From the NCBI RefSeq assembly GCF_003428335.1, contig NZ_CP031704.1, positions 3,348,001-3,412,000 of the forward strand: a stretch of DNA of 64,000 bases, read 5' to 3'. Source of the DNA: Solimonas sp. K1W22B-7. Lineage in GTDB: Bacteria > Pseudomonadota > Gammaproteobacteria > Nevskiales > Nevskiaceae. This document shows, one piece after another, positions 1 through 8,496 of the stretch (positions within the stretch are counted from its first letter, which is position 1; each line of letters starts with the position of its first letter). The translations under genes and the position numbers were made by a program. Below the pieces are notes generated by a model. The model did no database searches. It was given only the letters and a program-made list of their open reading frames with translations, and was not told the DNA's origin.

Positions 1-91
1 TGCCGCCGATCTCGACCATCGGTTTGGGGCGCACCGAGGTTTCCTCGCTGAGGCGCGTACCGAGGCCACCGGCCAGAATGACAGCTTTCAT
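1..91 (-). CDS. rfbF: Glucose-1-phosphate cytidylyltransferase, N-terminal fragment (cut by window edge)
   Basis: Only the first 30 codons lie in the window. They read [20 protein letters not shown] followed by [10 protein letters not shown], the very conserved start of glucose-1-phosphate cytidylyltransferases, with the nucleotide-binding GGLGTRL loop and the KPMVEIGG segment. The enzyme makes CDP-glucose from CTP and glucose-1-phosphate, the entry step to CDP-3,6-dideoxyhexoses and related O-antigen sugars. A purine-rich AGGAAAAAG precedes the ATG. It follows the CDP-6-deoxy-glucoseen reductase gene on the same strand after a 91-base gap, and that neighbour supports the pathway. The rest of the gene, and probably rfbG/rfbH homologues, lie outside to the left. 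Confidence 0.85.
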   Translation of the reverse strand, partial: MKAVILAGGLGTRLSEETSVRPKPMVEIGG

Positions 92-182
92 AAATCTTTT
101 TCCTGTTGTCGAACCGCTTTTTGTCAGTTGCCAAATCCTGCGCCGGCGCAAATCCCATGGGCGGGCCAGTTCCTACGCCGCC

Positions 183-1175
183 TCAGGAGGCCGTAAAAGA
201 ATCAGAGTAAAAAAAGTCCTCGCCCAAACCGGCCGCCAAAGCCTGGGTACGCGCGCCCTCGATCATGGCCGGATTGCCGCAGGCGAACACCTGTGCGCCA
301 TCCAAAGCGGCGTGATCGCGGCGCATATGGTCCTGAACGTGGCCAGTGTCTTCCTCACGCGAAAACACCAGGGTCAGTCGCATACCCCGCTGCAGGGACA
401 GGTCGGCCAGTTGCTCGGCCAGATAGGCATCTTTCCTGAAGCGGTTTCCCCAGTAAACCCAGACCTCGCCCAACGCGGCCCGCTGCTTTTCGGAAGCCGC
501 CGCAAGGATAGCGTAGACCGGAGCAATGCCCGTGCCGGTTGCCAAAAAAACCGATCGGTCAACGGAGCGATTTTCGCGCTGGAAAAAGTGGCCTTGTGGC
601 CCCTCAAGCTGCAGGAGATCGCCGATCACGGCCCGCGCGAACAGCCAGTCGCTGAAGGCACCCTTCTCCACTCTCCGAATATGCATTCGCAGCATTCCGT
701 CCGGCTGCGGCCCCGCCGACAGGGAATAGCTGCGCAGTGTGCCCTCGCTGTTGGTCAGCCGCACGAACTGGCCAGGAAGAAAGGCAATGCGGTTGGCTGG
801 CGGCAACCGCAGCGTCAGTTGCATGACGTCGGAGCCCAGCAACTCCAGACCCTGAACCTTGGCCGGTGATCGCAGGACGCGGATACCCTCCAGTTCAGGG
901 ATATAGGGAATCCGCAGGGATAGCGGCGAGCACGCCACCGCATTGCAGGTCAGCAGCGACCCCATCTGCCAGAGCGGCCGGCCCTTATCCAGCGCCGCAG
1001 CCTCTCCCTCAAGGAGCTTGACCCCGCATTGGCCGCAGTCGCCGCGACGGCAGGAATAGCTGACGGGCGCCTTGTTGGCCAGGAGTTGGTCCAGCAAGGA
1101 CGACGCCGGGTCGCCGTCGAAGCTCAGCCGGGCATCGCCGTGCTGGATATTGATCTGGTTGCTCACGCTGTACAT
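183..1175 (-). CDS. ascD: CDP-6-deoxy-delta-3,4-glucoseen reductase-like ferredoxin/flavin reductase
   Basis: This is a 330-residue reductase with an N-terminal plant-type [2Fe-2S] domain (CRRGDCGQC plus a later TCNAVAC cysteine), a central FAD domain with RSYSLSAG, and a C-terminal NAD(P)H domain with ATGTGIAP and ACGNPAMIE. The order matches AscD/DdhD/RfbI, which passes electrons from NADH to the PMP-dependent 3-dehydrase in CDP-3,6-dideoxyhexose synthesis. Other reductases share this architecture, but the cytidylyltransferase next door favours the CDP-sugar role. The reading frame is open to an ATG at 1262, which has a GAGG four bases upstream; I chose 1175 because the family normally begins shortly before the ferredoxin fold. 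The start remains uncertain. Confidence 0.78.
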   Translation of the reverse strand: MYSVSNQINIQHGDARLSFDGDPASSLLDQLLANKAPVSYSCRRGDCGQCGVKLLEGEAAALDKGRPLWQMGSLLTCNAVACSPLSLRIPYIPELEGIRVLRSPAKVQGLELLGSDVMQLTLRLPPANRIAFLPGQFVRLTNSEGTLRSYSLSAGPQPDGMLRMHIRRVEKGAFSDWLFARAVIGDLLQLEGPQGHFFQRENRSVDRSVFLATGTGIAPVYAILAAASEKQRAALGEVWVYWGNRFRKDAYLAEQLADLSLQRGMRLTLVFSREEDTGHVQDHMRRDHAALDGAQVFACGNPAMIEGARTQALAAGLGEDFFYSDSFTAS

Positions 1176-1290
1176 GACTTTGATTCGGAAGGATTTTCCG
1201 GACGCCGCGATCATCAGTGCGCAATTAGGGAGAGAACCCTGCGCTTGGAACGCGAATGACATCGGGCCTCAACGGCTTTGTTCCTCGCGG

Positions 1291-2079
1291 TCAACTCTCC
1301 AAAGTACGCAATTGCGCGGCATGCCGGACAAGCGCCGACGGCGGGGTATTTTGCAGTGCAACATACTCGCTGGGAACCCCACAGAAAATCACGTCCTGGA
1401 CAGGTACGATTTCCAGACGGATATCGCCCCCCCCGGCGATCAGATGGTTGTAGATCGGTGCGACGTACAACTCCCCCTTACCGCTCCCGCCGGCGGCCGC
1501 ATGCAGGGCCACTTCCGCGGCATAGGCCCGGCGAAAGACCGCGGCGCTACCGAAGTGGTAGAGACCCGTGCAACAGTACTCGGACTCCTGCTTCTTTTCC
1601 GAGGTGCGGATCACGCGGTCGGAGCCCGGCGCCGTCGGCACCGCGTTGGACCAGTTCGCACCGGAGCCGATGAAACACTCCAGATAGCCATCGACTTTGC
1701 GCACGTCGAAGCCCGCCGGATAGCGGAAGCCGGGGCGGAAAGTGTCGACGTTGAAGATCACCACCGGCTCCTGGTCCGATACCGACGCCGCGGCCAGGCC
1801 CTGGTTGACGGTGTCGGCCTGACCCAGCGTCATTGCGGGCAGTTCCACTACCCTGCCCCGCCCCATGCCCAGCCGGTCCAGTTCGGTCCGGGCGAAAGCG
1901 GCGGCGCCATCGTCGCGCAGGCACACCACTACCAAGTCCTCGTCCCGGGCCACCTCCAGGAAACTGCCGACCGCGAGCGCGAACACGCTGCTGCCCTGCA
2001 GTTCGAGCCGATACTTAGGTACCGTGTATCCGGCGTCCAGGAAGCGCCGGCTGCGTCCGACCATGGGAATGACGATCAT
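1291..2079 (-). CDS. Sugar-phosphate nucleotidyltransferase-like protein (capsule/O-antigen locus)
   Basis: This 262-residue protein begins MIVIPMVGRSRRFLDAGYTV then PKY, a variant of the nucleotidyltransferase signature (G-x-S-x-R-F plus the PK lysine), and has an acidic FNVDTF motif near residue 110 that probably binds metal. It resembles the small NTP-transferase/GT-A proteins found in capsule loci next to HAD phosphatases and kinases. It likely activates a phosphorylated sugar or polyol with CTP or UTP, but the substrate cannot be read from sequence. It starts five bases after the stop of the preceding kinase fusion, so the two are probably translated from one mRNA. Confidence 0.65.
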   Translation of the reverse strand: MIVIPMVGRSRRFLDAGYTVPKYRLELQGSSVFALAVGSFLEVARDEDLVVVCLRDDGAAAFARTELDRLGMGRGRVVELPAMTLGQADTVNQGLAAASVSDQEPVVIFNVDTFRPGFRYPAGFDVRKVDGYLECFIGSGANWSNAVPTAPGSDRVIRTSEKKQESEYCCTGLYHFGSAAVFRRAYAAEVALHAAAGGSGKGELYVAPIYNHLIAGGGDIRLEIVPVQDVIFCGVPSEYVALQNTPPSALVRHAAQLRTLES

Positions 2080-2084
2080 GAGAT

Positions 2085-3680
2085 CTAGCTGAACTGGTAG
2101 CGGCGGTGAAGTTCGAGGGCGCGCCCTAGCAGGGCCAACTGGCGGCGCGGCTCGTCGTGGTGCAGCGGCAGCATCGACAGGAACAAGTGCACAGTAATCG
2201 CGGCGATCAGTGACTCCCCCCCGGCCTCGCCGACGGTTCCCAGGCAGATCTGGCGGAAACGCTCGATCACCGGCGCGGTGCGCGCCGGCAGTTCGCCGGC
2301 CGTACGCAGGCCGTTGGCTCCGGCGGCTTCGGCAGTCAGCAGGCCAGCGATGACGAAGTCATAGCCGCCGATGACCGAGTGGAACAGCTTGCCGAAGTCG
2401 TAGCGCAGGTCGCCATGGGGGCTGAGCTGACCGTCCGGATCGAGCCCGCGGGGGTCGATCACCTTGATGCGGCGTGCGCGGGCGTCGTACAGGATGTTGC
2501 TGAAGCAGAAGTCGCCGTGGAACAGGGTCAGCGGACTGGCCGGCGCGGCCTCGATCACCCTCTGGGCAGATTCGGCGACCGCCACCAGCGAGGGCATGGT
2601 CTGGCCGTCGACGGTGGTCGCGTGCTCCGGCCGCCAGCCGCTGTCGCGGGCGAAGTCTTCCAGCCGCGCCAGGGTCTTGGGCAGATACATGCGCTGCCAA
2701 TCCGTGCGCTGCGAAGCCGGCGAGGCGTAGGCGCTGCACTCGGAAAGAAATTCGACGCAGCGGATGAAGATGGTGCCCCAGTCCTGCGGCGGCAGCCGCC
2801 CGAACACGTACAGATCGCTCAGTGGCAGCGAGTACAGGTACTCGATGTCGTAGAAGGTGTCGTCCGGCTCGGTGCCGCTGCTGCCGATCTGCGGGACGTA
2901 ATGACGCATCGCCGGCGGCAGGCCACGGAACCACTCCAACTCGGCGCGGATCTTCTGCGGCTTCTCGCCGCGCTTGCGGATGTAGTGCCGCTCCACCCGC
3001 AGTTCGTTGAACACGCGCTCCGTGGTGTGGCTGGCGCGGCTGCGATAGTAAGCATTGACGTGCCCGCAGTCGGCCCAACTGCGCGTGCGGTAGACCCGTA
3101 GCGCGCCTTCGCTGTCGGCCTGGTAGCGGTTGACCAGGGCGATGAAGCCCATGCCTTCGGACAGCAACGAGCGGAACCTTGCCGCATCGGCAAAGGACAT
3201 GTAGCCGGTCAGCACCGGGTCGCCGGGCTGGCAGTAGCGGTATTCGGCGGAGGCGAAGCGCTCGCCTTCGGCGGCCACGTAGGCACGCGGGTAGTAGCCG
3301 TCGTTGGCGGCGATCGCCACGACGTCGGGCTGGTCCAGCGGCAGGTCTCCCTGCAGGGTGTCGCCATGCAGGATTCGGATCGGCTCACCCGCCTGTGGCG
3401 GATGCAGGTCCAGGATCTGCAGCAGCGACTGCGCCAGCGAGCAGCCCGGATCGGTGCGCACCACGCTCACGCCCGCCGCCTCCAGCGCCGCCGCATCCTG
3501 ACCCTCGATCTCGAAGTCCGCGGGCAGGCTCATCAGGATCGGCTCGCGCAGACCCGTGAGCGTCGCCAGCTGGCGCACGTAGAGCCGGCGATTGCCCAGC
3601 GGCAGGAAACTCGGCGGCAACTGCCCGAGCTCCGACACCAGTTCGGCCGGCACGTACGCCGCCGACGTCAGGATCAGCAC
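2085..3680 (-). CDS. Fused nucleotidyltransferase-like and APH/choline-kinase-like protein
   Basis: The protein has 531 residues from a GTG start preceded by GGAGGCGAGGG. The N-terminal ~230 residues look like a nucleotidyltransferase fold (FLPLGNRRLYVRQ; ILHGDTLQGDL near residue 105; IAANDGYYP). The C-terminal half is an aminoglycoside-phosphotransferase/choline-kinase-type kinase with the catalytic loop HGDFCFSNIL near residue 388 followed by VIDPRG. A fused kinase and nucleotidyltransferase would phosphorylate and then activate a small substituent, as LicA and LicC do with phosphocholine, but the substrate here is unknown. It overlaps the end of the HAD gene by seven bases. The N-terminal domain lacks the standard G-x-G-T/S-R loop, so its activity is not assured. 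Confidence 0.6.
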   Translation of the reverse strand: MLILTSAAYVPAELVSELGQLPPSFLPLGNRRLYVRQLATLTGLREPILMSLPADFEIEGQDAAALEAAGVSVVRTDPGCSLAQSLLQILDLHPPQAGEPIRILHGDTLQGDLPLDQPDVVAIAANDGYYPRAYVAAEGERFASAEYRYCQPGDPVLTGYMSFADAARFRSLLSEGMGFIALVNRYQADSEGALRVYRTRSWADCGHVNAYYRSRASHTTERVFNELRVERHYIRKRGEKPQKIRAELEWFRGLPPAMRHYVPQIGSSGTEPDDTFYDIEYLYSLPLSDLYVFGRLPPQDWGTIFIRCVEFLSECSAYASPASQRTDWQRMYLPKTLARLEDFARDSGWRPEHATTVDGQTMPSLVAVAESAQRVIEAAPASPLTLFHGDFCFSNILYDARARRIKVIDPRGLDPDGQLSPHGDLRYDFGKLFHSVIGGYDFVIAGLLTAEAAGANGLRTAGELPARTAPVIERFRQICLGTVGEAGGESLIAAITVHLFLSMLPLHHDEPRRQLALLGRALELHRRYQFS

Positions 3681-4054
3681 CCCTCGCCTCCGCGCTTGAA
3701 CAAGGCCTCGAGCTGCTCCGGCGACTTGCCGACGAACTCGTCGGGGCGCACGCAGCGGTCGTCGATATAGAAACCGTCGAATCCGCACCAGGGCTTGCCG
3801 ACCAGCACCTCGTCGTGCGGGACCTCGTGGCGGGCCAGCCAATCGAGGATGGTCGGCAGCGTGTGGACGTTGATCTTGCCGACGTTGGTCTCGTAGGTCC
3901 GCATGTTGCGGCTGGTGAAGATCACAATCTCGTAGCCGCGCGCCTTGTACTCGCGCAGGCGCGCAACCAGCGGCAGGTTCGGCTCCTTGTCGGCATAGGA
4001 CTTGTCCGATTCGACGGTGAGCGTGCCATCCAGGTCAACCACCAGGCGTTTCAT
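3674..4054 (-). CDS. HAD-superfamily capsule-biosynthesis phosphatase
   Basis: This 126-residue small HAD protein has motif I DLDGTL at residues 8-13, motif II TSRN near 48, a conserved VGKPWCGFDGFYIDD block carrying the lysine and the two terminal aspartates, and no large cap domain. Proteins of this type are usually called capsule biosynthesis phosphatases and are thought to dephosphorylate a sugar- or polyol-phosphate intermediate. The ATG overlaps the stop of the upstream glycosyltransferase (ATGA), and its own 3' end overlaps the kinase fusion. Phosphatase, kinase and two nucleotidyltransferases are thus tightly coupled and probably act on the same unusual precursor. Confidence 0.75.
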   Translation of the reverse strand: MKRLVVDLDGTLTVESDKSYADKEPNLPLVARLREYKARGYEIVIFTSRNMRTYETNVGKINVHTLPTILDWLARHEVPHDEVLVGKPWCGFDGFYIDDRCVRPDEFVGKSPEQLEALFKRGGEGC

Positions 4055-5136
4055 TTGCTTCCCTCGGCGTTCTCGGCCGCCATGCGTTTTTCCCAGGCTT
4101 TCTGTACGCGCTCCATCGCCAGGCGCGCGGTCACCGTGCCTGCCGGCCCCGCGGCGACGGCCACGCGCAGCACCCGTATCTTGCGGTTGGCCGACATCAG
4201 CTGCGGGTAGCAGCCGTCGCCGAAGGCCAGCATGCGCCGCACCAGGGTGCGGTTGCCCTCGGCCAGGTTCTTGAAGCCGCGCAGCGCGATGTCGTGCTCG
4301 ATGAAGGCCGCGGCCAGTCCCTCGCGGCTCAGCCCGGCGCGCGCCAGCAGCGCGTTCTCCACCGAGAACGTGGCGATGTACTCGTCGACCAGATGCTTGA
4401 GCGCACCGCTGTTGGCCTGCAGCGCGGCCTGGTTGTTGTTGTGCACGCGGTAGCGGAACAGCGGGCGATCCACGAAGTAGGCCTTGCCGGCCTGCCCCAG
4501 CAGGGCCCAGGCGAAGCGCTTGTCCGGATTGAACAGGCCGCCCTGCGAGTAGCTTTCCACCGCGTCGTGCAGGCCTTTCGGATAGCAGGTGGAGAGAAAG
4601 TAGAACGGCACGCGCATGGTCGACAGGCTGTTGCGCAGCAGCTGCGCGGCGTCCATCACGTAGACCGGCGCGTCCAGCAGCGCCGACAGCTCCGCGTCCT
4701 GCTGCGCGCCTTTCCACTGTTTCCAGTCGATGCGCTGTTCGCCGGTGGGCTGGCCGTCGGAATCGACGATGGTGGTGGCGCTGCTGACGATGCTGGTCGC
4801 GGCGGCGTCCCCCAGGTGCGCGAACAGGCGCTGGTAGGCCTGCAGCGCGTCGGCATTCATCAGGTCGTCGGAGGACAGCATGATCATGTAGCGGGCGCTG
4901 GCCATGGCGGCGGCCTTGGCCAGGTTGCCGGCAAAGCCGACGTTGCAGCGGTTGATGCGCAGCTGGATTCGCGGATCGCGCGCCTGGTAGCCGCGCACGA
5001 CCTCGACCGAGCCGTCGGTGCTGGCATTGTCCGAGACCAGGACTTCGAAATCCCTGAACTCCTGCGCGAGCACGCTTTCAAGGGTGATGCCCAGGTAGCG
5101 CTCGTAATTGAAGTTCGGTATGCAGATGCTGAACAT
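4051..5136 (-). CDS. Family 2 glycosyltransferase
   Basis: This 361-residue protein begins MFSICIPNFNYERYLGITLE, the GT-A start of GT2 enzymes. It carries VSDNASTDGS near residue 38 and SSDDLMNADALQ near 92; the paired aspartates there would bind nucleotide-sugar and metal. It likely adds one sugar to the lipid-linked O-unit on the cytoplasmic face; donor and acceptor are unknown. The frame is open further upstream, but that extension is Arg/Pro-rich and belongs to the antisense composition, so I placed the start at the ATG before the conserved IPNFN. It ends in an ATGA overlap with the HAD gene. Confidence 0.82.
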   Translation of the reverse strand: MFSICIPNFNYERYLGITLESVLAQEFRDFEVLVSDNASTDGSVEVVRGYQARDPRIQLRINRCNVGFAGNLAKAAAMASARYMIMLSSDDLMNADALQAYQRLFAHLGDAAATSIVSSATTIVDSDGQPTGEQRIDWKQWKGAQQDAELSALLDAPVYVMDAAQLLRNSLSTMRVPFYFLSTCYPKGLHDAVESYSQGGLFNPDKRFAWALLGQAGKAYFVDRPLFRYRVHNNNQAALQANSGALKHLVDEYIATFSVENALLARAGLSREGLAAAFIEHDIALRGFKNLAEGNRTLVRRMLAFGDGCYPQLMSANRKIRVLRVAVAAGPAGTVTARLAMERVQKAWEKRMAAENAEGSK

Positions 5137-5177
5137 GGTTCGTGGATCTGGCTGAAAGGTTTTCGGGGAGAGGACCG

Positions 5178-7178
5178 TTACTTCAGGTAGGGCTCGAGCA
5201 GCCGCATGACGCGCGCGGCGCCGGCGAGGCTCAGGTGATGGTCGTCGAAGTACATGGCCTGGCCATCGATCACCGCGTAGCAGCGCGTGGCATCGCACAG
5301 CTGGGTGGTGGGATCGACTGGGACCAGGCGGTCGCTCCAGGGCAGCTGCCGGAACTTCCCGAGGATGAAGGCATTACGCGCGCGGTAGTAATCCATCGAC
5401 GTGCCGACCGTGTAGTCGGCGGCGCCGTGGTTGCCGGCCCAGACCTTCTCCTCGATCGAACGGTCGAGTTCGGGAATCGGCAGGATCACGAAGACCCGCT
5501 TGCCGGCGCCCTGCAGTCGCTCCAGGACCGCCTGGAAGCTGGCCCAGTAGGCATCCATGGATTGCTCCGGCGTCATGCCCGGGAGACGGAAAAGGATGTG
5601 GGTCGGAATCCGCGGATAGGACTGCGTCTGTTCGCCGAACAGCGCCGACGTATAGCGATAGGCGACCAGCACGTTCTGGACGCTCTTGTCCGTCTCGATG
5701 CGCTCCACCGCTTTGTGCAGCCACTCCGTGCATTCGGCCTGATAGGTGAAGGCTGGCGGACAGCCGCTGTAGCTCAGTTGCAGCAGGCCCTGGTCCAGCG
5801 ACTCCAGCCGCTGTGCCAGCGCGTAGGCCGGCTCGGTGACATGGCTGTTGCCCAGCGCCGCCCAGGTCACCGGCTCCTTGAAGTAGGTGCATGCGAGCTT
5901 CGGATCCAGGTAGCGGGGTCCGTCGGTATGGCAGGCCATGCGCTTGGGACTGGACTTGGCGCTGGCCATCACCGCCCTCGCCTGCGGGTCGAAGCGCGAA
6001 CTGAAGCCCTTGCTCAAGTAACCGGCCATGCCGATGGCGATGGCCACCGCCGTGCCCACGCCCGCGGCCGTGAAGATGTAGCGCGTGGAGAACTTCCGGC
6101 GATCACGGAACGGCGTCTCGACGAAGCGCCAGGAGATGTAGGCCAGGCCCAGCGACAAGGCCACCGCGCCCAGCCTGATCGCCAGCGAGTGCAGGTCTGC
6201 CTCGTACAGCCGCAGGAAGGCCAGCACCGGCTGGTGCCACAGGTAGGCGCTGTAGGAGACCAGGCCGATCCCGACCATCGGCCGCAGCGACAGGATGCGC
6301 GCCGCCAGCGTGCCCTGCCGCGCGAACGCCAGCACCAGGACCGAGCCCAGCACCGGCGCCAGCGAAACCAGGCTGGGGAACGGCGTCTCGGCACCGAAAT
6401 AGTGGATCGAGGCCAGTATCAGCACCAGGCCGAACAGGGACAGGGCGTTGCCGGCCAGCGGCGGCAGGGGCCGGCTTGTACCAGAGATCCCGGCGAAGGC
6501 GATCAGCGACCCCGCCAGCAACTGCCAGACGCGCGTCGGCGCAAGGTAGAACACCCCGCTGGCATCGCGCGCTGCGCCCCAGATGCCGAGGGCGAAAGAG
6601 CCCACCGCCAGAAAGGCCAGTGTCGCCACCAGGCGACGGCTACCGTAACGCCACAGCAGCGCCAGCAGCAACGGGAAGAAGATGTAGTACTGCTCCTCGA
6701 CGCCGAGGCTCCAGGTATGCAGCAACGGCTTCTCTTCCGACAGCGTCGAGAAATAACCGCTGCTGAGCCAGAAATAGATATTCGACGCGAACGCGGAGGT
6801 GGCAACAACGCTCTGCGAGAAGCCTTTCATCTGCGAAGGCGTCATCAACGCCCACGCGAATGGCAGGCAGCACAGCAGCACGAAGAACAGGGCCGGCAGG
6901 ATGCGACGCGCGCGGCGCTCATAGAAGCGCAGCAGCGAATAGGCGCCGCGCTGGTGCTCGCCGATCAGGATCGAGGTGATCAGGTAGCCGCTAATCACAA
7001 AGAACACATCGACGCCGATGTAGCCGCCGTTGAAGCCCCGCAGCTTGGCGTGGAACAGGATGACGGCCATCACCGCGATCGCCCGCAGCCCATCGACCTC
7101 CGGCCGGTAGGACAGGTGCGACGATGCACCATCCGCCGGAGTCCTGGCGACACTGGCGAAGGTTCCTTCGGGGCTCAT
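5178..7178 (-). CDS. OafA/YrhL-type acyltransferase with C-terminal SGNH domain
   Basis: The protein has 666 residues. The first ~360 form the acyltransferase-3 membrane domain, beginning YRPEVDGLRAIAVMAVILFH with the catalytic-type histidine, then GGYIGVDVFFVISGYLI and about ten hydrophobic helices. The C-terminal ~270 residues are an SGNH hydrolase-like domain with GNSHVTEP in place of GDSH and DDHHLS near the end, providing the Ser and the Asp-x-x-His pair. Proteins of this architecture O-acetylate O-antigen or peptidoglycan sugars, moving the acyl group across the inner membrane to the periplasmic SGNH part. It lies between two glycosyltransferases, which supports polysaccharide acylation. 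Confidence 0.85.
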   Translation of the reverse strand: MSPEGTFASVARTPADGASSHLSYRPEVDGLRAIAVMAVILFHAKLRGFNGGYIGVDVFFVISGYLITSILIGEHQRGAYSLLRFYERRARRILPALFFVLLCCLPFAWALMTPSQMKGFSQSVVATSAFASNIYFWLSSGYFSTLSEEKPLLHTWSLGVEEQYYIFFPLLLALLWRYGSRRLVATLAFLAVGSFALGIWGAARDASGVFYLAPTRVWQLLAGSLIAFAGISGTSRPLPPLAGNALSLFGLVLILASIHYFGAETPFPSLVSLAPVLGSVLVLAFARQGTLAARILSLRPMVGIGLVSYSAYLWHQPVLAFLRLYEADLHSLAIRLGAVALSLGLAYISWRFVETPFRDRRKFSTRYIFTAAGVGTAVAIAIGMAGYLSKGFSSRFDPQARAVMASAKSSPKRMACHTDGPRYLDPKLACTYFKEPVTWAALGNSHVTEPAYALAQRLESLDQGLLQLSYSGCPPAFTYQAECTEWLHKAVERIETDKSVQNVLVAYRYTSALFGEQTQSYPRIPTHILFRLPGMTPEQSMDAYWASFQAVLERLQGAGKRVFVILPIPELDRSIEEKVWAGNHGAADYTVGTSMDYYRARNAFILGKFRQLPWSDRLVPVDPTTQLCDATRCYAVIDGQAMYFDDHHLSLAGAARVMRLLEPYLK

Positions 7179-7221
7179 GCGCGGTGGTTCGTCAAGCAAG
7201 GTTGTCGGTGGCGCGGGCCGG

Positions 7222-8454
7222 CTAGGCCATGACCCGGGCCAGGCTGCGGACATAGCCGGAGGCCGGCCGCCGCTGCTGTTGGCCATAGATCGCCGCCAGC
7301 TTCTCGCAGGTGCGGCGGATGTCGAAATGCTCGTGGACGTGCTGGCGCGCCGCCGCACCCATCCTGCGGGTACGCTCCGGGTCCTGCGCCAGTTCGCACA
7401 TCGCCGCAGCCATCGCCTCCGGCTCGTTGGGCGGCACCAGCAACCCGGTTTCGCCGTCGCGAATGACCTCGGTAGAGGCGCCGCCGCGCACGGCGACCAG
7501 GCCGCGCCCGGCCGCGGATGCCTCGACGAAGACACGGCCGAAGGACTCGAACTCCGCCGCGTGCACGACGATGTCGATGGAGCGCATCAGCTGCACCACG
7601 TCGTCCTGGTAGCCGCGGAAGCTGAGGCGCTCACCCAGGCCCAGCTCCTGGCACAACGCGACCAGCGACTGGTAGTACTCGCGGGCTTCGGCGCTGGACG
7701 TCTCGGAAGGGATTTCGCCGAAGATCGACAGTTCAGCGCGGGGCAGGCGCGCGGCGACCAGGGCCGCAGCGCGAATGAACAGTTCGTGCCGCTTCCAGGT
7801 CGAGGACACGTTCGCGACCAGGCCGAAGCGGATCTTGTCCCCTTCCAGCGGCTGCTCGCGGATCGCTGCGAAACGCCCGAAATCGAAGCCGTTGTGGATC
7901 ACCGAGGCGCCCTGGGCACTGTCGCGTCCGAACAGGCCGCGGAACGCCGAGTGCGAGTTGGCCACGACGTAGCCCGAGCGCTGGAAACGCCGGGCCGCCA
8001 GGCCCACCGTGTCGCCGGCGAGACGGTGCAGCTGTCCCTTGCCGATCATTTCGCGGATATGCCAGACATGCGGCAGGCCCAGGCGCATCGCGGCCAGCGC
8101 CCCGTCGGGCGCCAGCGCGGTGGAGGAATGGATCAGATCGATCCCCAGTTCGCGGCACAGCTCCATCAACCGCGAGCTGGAGCGGTAGAGCGCACCGGTA
8201 TGCGCCAGCTGGTAGGCCTCGATCAGCGGGCGTTCCAGCAGCGGCTTGCGATCGCGCTTGTTCCAGAAGTACATCGGGCCAAAGTACACCGGCACCGGCG
8301 AGCGCCGCCGCAGTTCCTCCTGCGCCTCCCGGGAGACCCGGGAGCTGCAGTAGATGAATGACTCGACGCCGTAAGGCACCAGCCCTCCAATGAGGTCGAG
8401 GGTACTCAGCGACGCCCCTCCGATACCTCCGTTGAGGACGTGCAGTACCTTCAT
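7222..8454 (-). CDS. Family 4-type glycosyltransferase (GT-B)
   Basis: The protein has 410 residues and starts MKVLHVLNGGIGGASLSTLD, the N-terminal glycine-rich loop of GT-B enzymes. The middle carries WHIREMIGKG and NSHSAF, and the C-terminal nucleotide-binding domain has VVHAAEFESFGRVFVEASAA with the E-x7-E motif around residues 320-330, then GETGLLVPP. It probably transfers a hexose or deoxyhexose from a nucleotide sugar during O-unit assembly. It is separated by 42 bases from the Wzc gene upstream and 43 from the acyltransferase downstream, in the same operon. Confidence 0.83.
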   Translation of the reverse strand: MKVLHVLNGGIGGASLSTLDLIGGLVPYGVESFIYCSSRVSREAQEELRRRSPVPVYFGPMYFWNKRDRKPLLERPLIEAYQLAHTGALYRSSSRLMELCRELGIDLIHSSTALAPDGALAAMRLGLPHVWHIREMIGKGQLHRLAGDTVGLAARRFQRSGYVVANSHSAFRGLFGRDSAQGASVIHNGFDFGRFAAIREQPLEGDKIRFGLVANVSSTWKRHELFIRAAALVAARLPRAELSIFGEIPSETSSAEAREYYQSLVALCQELGLGERLSFRGYQDDVVQLMRSIDIVVHAAEFESFGRVFVEASAAGRGLVAVRGGASTEVIRDGETGLLVPPNEPEAMAAAMCELAQDPERTRRMGAAARQHVHEHFDIRRTCEKLAAIYGQQQRRPASGYVRSLARVMA

Positions 8455-8496
8455 TGCCCCGCCCTTCCGGTAGTACAGCCGCCGGAGCCTGCCCGG

